From positions 1 to 9,503 of the forward strand of contig CAYJOG010000071.1 in NCBI GenBank assembly GCA_964371695.1: DNA of 9,503 bases, read 5' to 3'. Below, one piece after another: positions 6,001 to 9,503 of the stretch. Every line of letters starts with the position of its first letter. Position 1 is the stretch's first letter. A model generated the notes under the pieces. The model saw only the letters and a list, made by a program, of their open reading frames with translations, was not told the origin of the DNA and did not search any database. Origin of the DNA: CAYJOG01 sp964371695 [NCBI: uncultured bacterium] (GTDB lineage Bacteria > CAYJOG01). A program made the translations under genes and the position numbers.

Positions 6001-6178
6001 AGGGGTGCGGGAGCGCCTCTGCCGCAGAACGGGCCACAAGGTCCGCGACCGCCGCTGCAGGCGGCCCGTGGAAAAGCCCCAAACAGTTGTTTCTTCTTGA
6101 AAAAAGCCTGGCCGCTTCGCGGGGTCGCAGCCGTTGGCTGCTCCATGGCGGGCGGTCTGCGCCCGGCCATTTATTTTT
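6001..6178 (+). repeat. Hairpin-chain element, copy B
   Basis: This copy has the same order of parts as 414-592. H1: 6001-6008 with 6013-6020, loop GGGA, two G-T pairs. H2: CTG/CAG (6019-6027). H3: CGGGCC (6030-6035) with GGTCCG (6040-6045). H4: GCCGC (6051-6055) with GCGGC (6061-6065). Then comes a spacer with a pyrimidine tract and an A-run. H5: GCCGC (6111-6115) with GCGG (6119-6122), loop TTC. H6: GCAGCC (6127-6132) with GGCTGC (6136-6141), loop GTT. Last hairpin: ATGGCGGGCG (6144-6153) with CGCCC and GCCAT (6159-6169, one bulge), then a T-rich tail. Compared with copy A, H3 is nearly all changed but still paired, and in H4 an A-T pair has become G-C. It lies just after the thioredoxin gene and could end its transcript. 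Confidence 0.7.
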
Positions 6179-6184
6179 ACCTGA

Positions 6185-6216
6185 GAGCTTGTTTATAAAG
6201 TCCGTCGTGGACTTTT
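6185..6216 (-). repeat. Solo end related to the MITE at 6432-6615
   Basis: The 32 bases match the reverse complement of the right end of the 6432-6615 element at 28 of 32 positions. They include a 7-bp hairpin AAAGTCC/GGACTTT around GTCGT, where the element has the same stem around ACGAC. No second end is visible nearby in the proper orientation, so this is probably a remnant of a related insertion. Confidence 0.55.
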
Positions 6217-6262
6217 AGAGCAAATTCATATTTGACGTAGACAAAGGGTGGTGCCAGCCATT

Positions 6263-6285
6263 GCCCTCTCCCTCAGGGAGAGGGC
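6263..6285. repeat. 23-base palindrome, uninterrupted copy
   Basis: The perfect arms GCCCTCTCCC (6263-6272) and GGGAGAGGGC (6276-6285) flank the loop TCA. Palindromes built on CCCTCTCCC are common dispersed intergenic repeats in Proteobacteria. Its sequence equals the two halves at 6419-6431 and 6616-6628 rejoined, so it serves as a natural empty site for the insertion there. Confidence 0.85.
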
Positions 6286-6288
6286 AGA

Positions 6289-6389
6289 CCGTGACCGAAC
6301 GCATGTGAGGTCACGGGCGGGTGAGGGGGAACAGGCTGGGCAGAAAGAATCAGACTTTTTTCAAAAGTTCTCATTCCCCCTCACCCGCC
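6289..6389. repeat. Two further inverted repeats: an 8-bp hairpin and a 16-bp G-rich inverted repeat
   Basis: CCGTGACC (6289-6296) pairs with GGTCACGG (6309-6316) over a 12-base loop. Then 6316-6331 (GGCGGGTGAGGGGGAA) pairs perfectly with 6374-6389 over 42 bases. The 42-base interior holds no gene. The G-rich arm and the CCCTC theme resemble the neighbouring 23-base palindrome, so these pieces may form one larger compound repeat. Confidence 0.7.
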
Positions 6390-6418
6390 GCTGGTTTAGC
6401 TTCGCTCAACCTTCGGCT

Positions 6419-6628
6419 GCCCTCTCCCTCAGAGCCTGTTTGAAAATCAGGTCATGTGAAACAAGGTCTGATTTTGAAACAGGCTATTGCGGTCAGGATG
6501 ACCGCATCCGAAAACCGAAACATTGAAAATGTTGAGGTTTTCGCCACGTCGAGGGGGCTTTGCCCCCGAAGGCGTTGGGTTTGAAAAGTCCACGACGGAC
6601 TTTTCAAACAGGTTCTCAGGGAGAGGGC
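6419..6628. repeat. Second copy of the 23-base palindrome, split by an insertion
   Basis: Left half: GCCCTCTCCC plus TCA at 6419-6431. Right half: TCA plus GGGAGAGGGC at 6616-6628. Joined with a single TCA they give exactly the palindrome at 6263-6285. Together with the ends of the inserted element, the outer arms make a 28-base inverted repeat (6419-6446 with 6601-6628) matching at 26 positions. Confidence 0.8.
6432..6615. mobile_element. 184-bp MITE-like element with 15-bp terminal inverted repeats and TCA target duplication
   Basis: The ends are GAGCCTGTTTGAAAA on the left and its inverse with one mismatch on the right (14 of 15 match). TCA stands directly outside both ends (6429-6431 and 6616-6618). 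The inside has no coding capacity and is a chain of hairpins: 6434-6450 with 6468-6484 (16 of 17, reusing the terminal repeat), TGCGGTCA/TGACCGCA (6488-6506), a bulged stem at 6511-6541, GGGGGC/GCCCCC (6553-6567), and TTTGAAAAGTCC/GGACTTTTCAAA (6580-6608). A 3-bp duplication of the form TNA is typical of the IS1031 group of the IS5 family, so a transposase of that kind elsewhere in the genome is the likely driver. That assignment is inference. Confidence 0.75.
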
Positions 6629-6673
6629 AAGAAAAAAAGCTCTTATTGCATCCACGTCTACTCCGAAAGCGCT

Positions 6674-7594
6674 CTAATTCCCCTTCCCCTTTTTCCCCCC
6701 ACGTTTTTCCGTCACGCCGTTGAGTTCACGCACCACGCGTGCGCCGTCGCCGATGTTGTAGAAGTCGAACTCCACCACGTTCACGCGGTGCTGTTTGTCT
6801 GCCGTGCAGCGGTTCACGATGTCCAGCACCACCTCGCGCTGGTTGAGCTGGGCGGCGTAGGCTTTGGTGGGAATGCCGAAGGTGTTGACGTATTGCAGGT
6901 TCAGGCCATACAGGCGGTTTCCCAGGGGCGGCGTGCTGTCGCCGCAACTGATGTCTTCGATGGCCTTGAACCCCCAGCCGTTGCCCACATAAAAACCGCC
7001 TGTTTCCAAAAAACCCTCAAAGACCCCGGCGTCGCGGCCCGTGAGCAGCACAATGCGCCGGTTCGTCCCCACCATCTGCCGCAGTGTGGGCCAGGGCGCG
7101 CCGGGCGTGGGCGCGTGCAGCATGTTCAGCAGGCCCGCCTGTCTCAGCGCCTGTTGCACCGCCGCACCGGACACGTAACTTTCCAGATTGATCACCATGA
7201 CTTCGCCGGGATTTTTCTGGAGGAAATCCGCGATTTTCAGCAACCCCGACACAAACAGCTCCTGGCCCAGATGGCAATAGGTGTGGCACAACATCACCGA
7301 GCCGCTCTGGTCATGCACGTCCAGCGCCATGTAGCGCACGCCGTCTTCAAGCTGCTGCTTCAGCCCCACCTGCTGGTTGGGAATCTGCCAGCCTTCGGCC
7401 TCGTTGGAATAACTGTTGTGGCTGCCCAGCAGCGTGATTTCGGTGAGTTTTTTGTCGCAGAGTTGGGGCGAGCCGTTGCAGGACAAAAGTGTGTCGGTGA
7501 GTTTCGGCCCCGCTTGCTGGCTGACGGTGCCGCAGCCACTCAGGCCCATCAGCCAGATCAGCGAAAACAGCAGATGGGTTCGCAGGTTATTCAC
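6674..7594 (-). CDS. PI-PLC-like phosphodiesterase, predicted lipoprotein, 306 aa
   Basis: This is a probable envelope lipoprotein with a phosphatidylinositol phospholipase C X-type fold, a family that cleaves phosphodiester bonds by a two-histidine mechanism. The frame is open upstream to 7846, but I chose the GTG at 7594: it follows AGGCAGGG and gives a compact signal peptide with hydrophobic LLFSLIWLMG and lipobox LSGC, Cys21 being the lipidation site. An ATG at 7630 (318 aa) is the alternative. Seen: LLGSHNSYS with candidate catalytic His59, QQLEDGVRYMALDVH at 80-94, LCHTYCHLG with candidate His104, and FLQKNPGEVMVINLESY at 124-140. The tail is basic (KRGGKKGKG). The start overlaps the end of the upstream glycosyltransferase gene by 8 bases, so the two are co-transcribed and probably translationally coupled. 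The true substrate is unknown and may not be phosphatidylinositol. Confidence 0.8.
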   Translation of the reverse strand: MNNLRTHLLFSLIWLMGLSGCGTVSQQAGPKLTDTLLSCNGSPQLCDKKLTEITLLGSHNSYSNEAEGWQIPNQQVGLKQQLEDGVRYMALDVHDQSGSVMLCHTYCHLGQELFVSGLLKIADFLQKNPGEVMVINLESYVSGAAVQQALRQAGLLNMLHAPTPGAPWPTLRQMVGTNRRIVLLTGRDAGVFEGFLETGGFYVGNGWGFKAIEDISCGDSTPPLGNRLYGLNLQYVNTFGIPTKAYAAQLNQREVVLDIVNRCTADKQHRVNVVEFDFYNIGDGARVVRELNGVTEKRGGKKGKGN

Positions 7595-9503
7595 CAACAG
7601 GCGCCCTGCCTTTTTGGCGGCGATAGACATTGAAATAGGGCGTGGATTCACCATCCACCGAGCAATAATCCACACCCTTGTTCTGATGCTTCTGGGGAAT
7701 CCAGCCCAAACATTCCAGCGGGCCGCCAAAGGTTTTGACCCGCTGGTAATGGCGCAACACCCAGGCGTGCAGCGGGTCTTTTTGGGGATCGCTGGAATAA
7801 GCGAGGTTGGGAATGCCGTCATCGGGGCCGACGTATAACACCACATAGCGGGGCGCGCGGTGGTGTCGAATCATCCAGCGCAGCATCTGGCGCTGCTGGT
7901 CCGCCCCCCAGCCGTATTTGTTCAGAAACGTCACGGGAATCGCCGGGCGGGTGTCCGTCAGAAAATAAAGCGCCGCCAGGCGGTCATGGGCCAGCAGAAA
8001 CTCACCCTTTTTCAGGCGGGGTTTCAGATAATCCAGCAGCGCCTGTGTGGGATGGTGCTGCAACGTGTTGGTGTTCATGCCCCGTAGCTTGCCGCTGTGA
8101 TAGGTGGCAGGTTTGCCCAAAATCTGGATGTCCTGATTGCGGTCTCGGTTGAACAGCACCACCACCAGCAGTGTCACCAGACCCAGGGTGATGACCACGC
8201 CCCGGTGTTGAGGTTTCGCCGCCGTGTCGCCGCCGGGAAACAACACCAGCGCCCCCAGCAGCAAAAGCGGCGTGAGGCCCGCGATGGCCGACATGAAATA
8301 AACCGTGCTGGTGGCCCCCGCCACGGCAAGGCCGCCATAACCCGTCAAAAACAGCAGGGCCACGGCGAGTTTTTCCTGTTCCGAAAAAGCCTGCACCACC
8401 CTGGCCCGGAACACCGCCGCAAAAAGCGGCATGAACATCAGACCCAGAAACACCTTTTTCATCACCTTGCCCGGCGCGTCCATGCGCGAGAGGTTCCAGT
8501 AAAAAAGCAGGGCGGCATAAACCAGCACCAGTAGCACCACCAGCGCGCTCCACAACCAGCCCTGCCACGAGCCGCGCCCGGCCCGGCGGCCCGCCGCCAC
8601 GGGCAGCCACCACAACAGGCCCATCAGGGCGGCGTTCACCAGCGCCGTGTCGAAAAACTGCTCCAGCAGTTTGCCCAGTTTGTAGCCGGGGCTGATGTCG
8701 TAAGACTTCATGTCGCGCATGGTCTGGATGCCCCCCAGCCAGTCACCCCACAGACCCGACCACAACAACCAACCCACCGCCACACCCAGCCCCAGCAGGC
8801 TTCCCACAAAAACCGCCCCGCTGGCTTGCGCCAGAGGGCTTTTCGCCCCCTGCCGCCGCACGCTCCATGCCCCTACCAGCAGCGGTAACAACAGCAGCGG
8901 CAGACGGGGCCAGTAGGTGACGATGGAAAGGCTCAGACAAAGGCCCGACACAAGGCAGACAGATTGTCTCAAAATCCCCTCCTGGGATTTTTCGACCGAG
9001 TGATGGGCGGGGGAATGGTTTTCCAGGCCCAGCCACCACAGGCCCAGCGAGAGCATGGCGAAATCAAAGGGCAGCACGTAATAGTTGGGCACCCACCAGT
9101 CGTTGAACACGCTCAAGGCCCCCAGGCCAAACACCACCGCCAGCACCGCCCCCGGCAACAGGCGGCGCATCGCCCGGCACAAAAATCCCACGCCGAGCAC
9201 ATGAATGAGAAACCCCGCCCAGTGCAGCCCCAGCACCGTGCCGCCACCGGGCAGCAGCTTCATCAGCGGCGTGAGCACCACAAAAAACCAGCGCAGCGAC
9301 ACGTCCCACTCGTGGCGAAAGGGCAGGTCGCCCAGCACAAAACGGTGCGCCGCCCCCAGATAAAACCCTTCGTCGGTCACCATGGTGTCGCCAAACCGCA
9401 GGCGCACGCCCCCCACCGCCACAATCAGCGCCACCCACAACAGCCACTTCAGGGTGTGCGTCGGACGATTTAGAGCATTTCCGGAAATGGTAGAGGATTG
9501 ACG
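7587..9503 (-). CDS. GT-C (ArnT/PMT, GT39-like) membrane glycosyltransferase, 5' end probably outside window
   Basis: This is a predicted multi-span inner-membrane enzyme that uses a lipid-linked sugar donor on the periplasmic side. The frame stays open to the right edge with no stop and no ATG; a TTG at 9440 (617 aa) is possible, but codons before it encode THTLKWLL and continue the first membrane segment, so a start beyond 9503 is more likely. Counting from the TTG: the loop motif TDEGFYLGAAHRF at 22-34 holds the Asp-Glu pair typical of GT-C enzymes, followed by LPFRHEWD. Many hydrophobic segments lie between 50 and 430, for example 166-190, 203-230, 295-315, 328-345, 357-376 and 415-430. 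A soluble domain at about 440-617 follows the last span, as in GT39-type proteins. The lipoprotein gene overlaps its end. The acceptor is not evident. Confidence 0.8.
   Translation of the reverse strand, partial: RQSSTISGNALNRPTHTLKWLLWVALIVAVGGVRLRFGDTMVTDEGFYLGAAHRFVLGDLPFRHEWDVSLRWFFVVLTPLMKLLPGGGTVLGLHWAGFLIHVLGVGFLCRAMRRLLPGAVLAVVFGLGALSVFNDWWVPNYYVLPFDFAMLSLGLWWLGLENHSPAHHSVEKSQEGILRQSVCLVSGLCLSLSIVTYWPRLPLLLLPLLVGAWSVRRQGAKSPLAQASGAVFVGSLLGLGVAVGWLLWSGLWGDWLGGIQTMRDMKSYDISPGYKLGKLLEQFFDTALVNAALMGLLWWLPVAAGRRAGRGSWQGWLWSALVVLLVLVYAALLFYWNLSRMDAPGKVMKKVFLGLMFMPLFAAVFRARVVQAFSEQEKLAVALLFLTGYGGLAVAGATSTVYFMSAIAGLTPLLLLGALVLFPGGDTAAKPQHRGVVITLGLVTLLVVVLFNRDRNQDIQILGKPATYHSGKLRGMNTNTLQHHPTQALLDYLKPRLKKGEFLLAHDRLAALYFLTDTRPAIPVTFLNKYGWGADQQRQMLRWMIRHHRAPRYVVLYVGPDDGIPNLAYSSDPQKDPLHAWVLRHYQRVKTFGGPLECLGWIPQKHQNKGVDYCSVDGESTPYFNVYRRQKGRAPVGE

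Noticed and set aside
6001-6628. CRISPR array.
   Set aside because: The repeats are palindromes of different sequence with no constant repeat-spacer spacing and no cas gene.
7595-7846. N-terminal extension of the PLC-like protein up to 7846.
   Set aside because: It lies inside the coding end of the glycosyltransferase in another frame and would bury the lipoprotein signal; GTG at 7594 gives a proper signal peptide.

Overview
The window comes from a GC-rich Gram-negative bacterium, most likely a member of the Pseudomonadota. The evidence is a lipoprotein signal with an LSGC lipobox, the late cobalamin genes cobT and cobS, and very GC-rich third codon positions (46 G/C in the 60 bases 2101-2160). 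I cannot resolve the taxon further. Six genes are recognisable: the 3' end of cobT (+), an unrecognised AT-richer accessory gene (-), cobS (+), a large C45/choloylglycine-hydrolase-like amidohydrolase with a TPR-like tail (-), a thioredoxin (+), and a two-gene operon of a secreted PI-PLC-like lipoprotein and a GT-C membrane glycosyltransferase (-, cut by the right edge).

Layout. Positions 1-281 are the end of cobT. The last 41 bases of cobT (242-282) recur at 1907-1947, 20 bases before cobS, with two synonymous differences. Between the copies lie about 1.62 kb holding a chain of small hairpins (414-592) and one accessory gene on the opposite strand. This looks like an integrated island that replaced the cobT 3' end and split a cobT-cobS pair. 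After cobS come about 700 gene-less bases, ending in a probable small RNA gene (promoter 3079-3106, transcript about 3112-3280, strong intrinsic terminator). The amidohydrolase (3439-5166) and the thioredoxin (5623-5946) are divergent, with another hairpin cluster between them (5299-5470). The 727 bases after the thioredoxin are packed with hairpins: a second copy of the first chain (6001-6178), a broken inverted-repeat end (6185-6216), a 23-base palindrome (6263-6285), and a second such palindrome whose loop was interrupted by a 184-bp MITE-like element (6432-6615) with a 3-bp target duplication. The PLC-like lipoprotein gene overlaps the glycosyltransferase gene by 8 bases.

How they work together. 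CobT makes alpha-ribazole phosphate and CobS joins alpha-ribazole (phosphate) to adenosylcobinamide-GDP, so these two belong to one pathway. The glycosyltransferase and lipoprotein probably form an envelope operon. The thioredoxin and amidohydrolase show no functional link beyond divergent orientation.

The most unusual content is non-coding: an att-like duplication of a gene end, a hairpin-chain family whose two copies keep pairing while their sequence changes, and a small element caught inside a palindrome whose empty form survives about 150 bases away.
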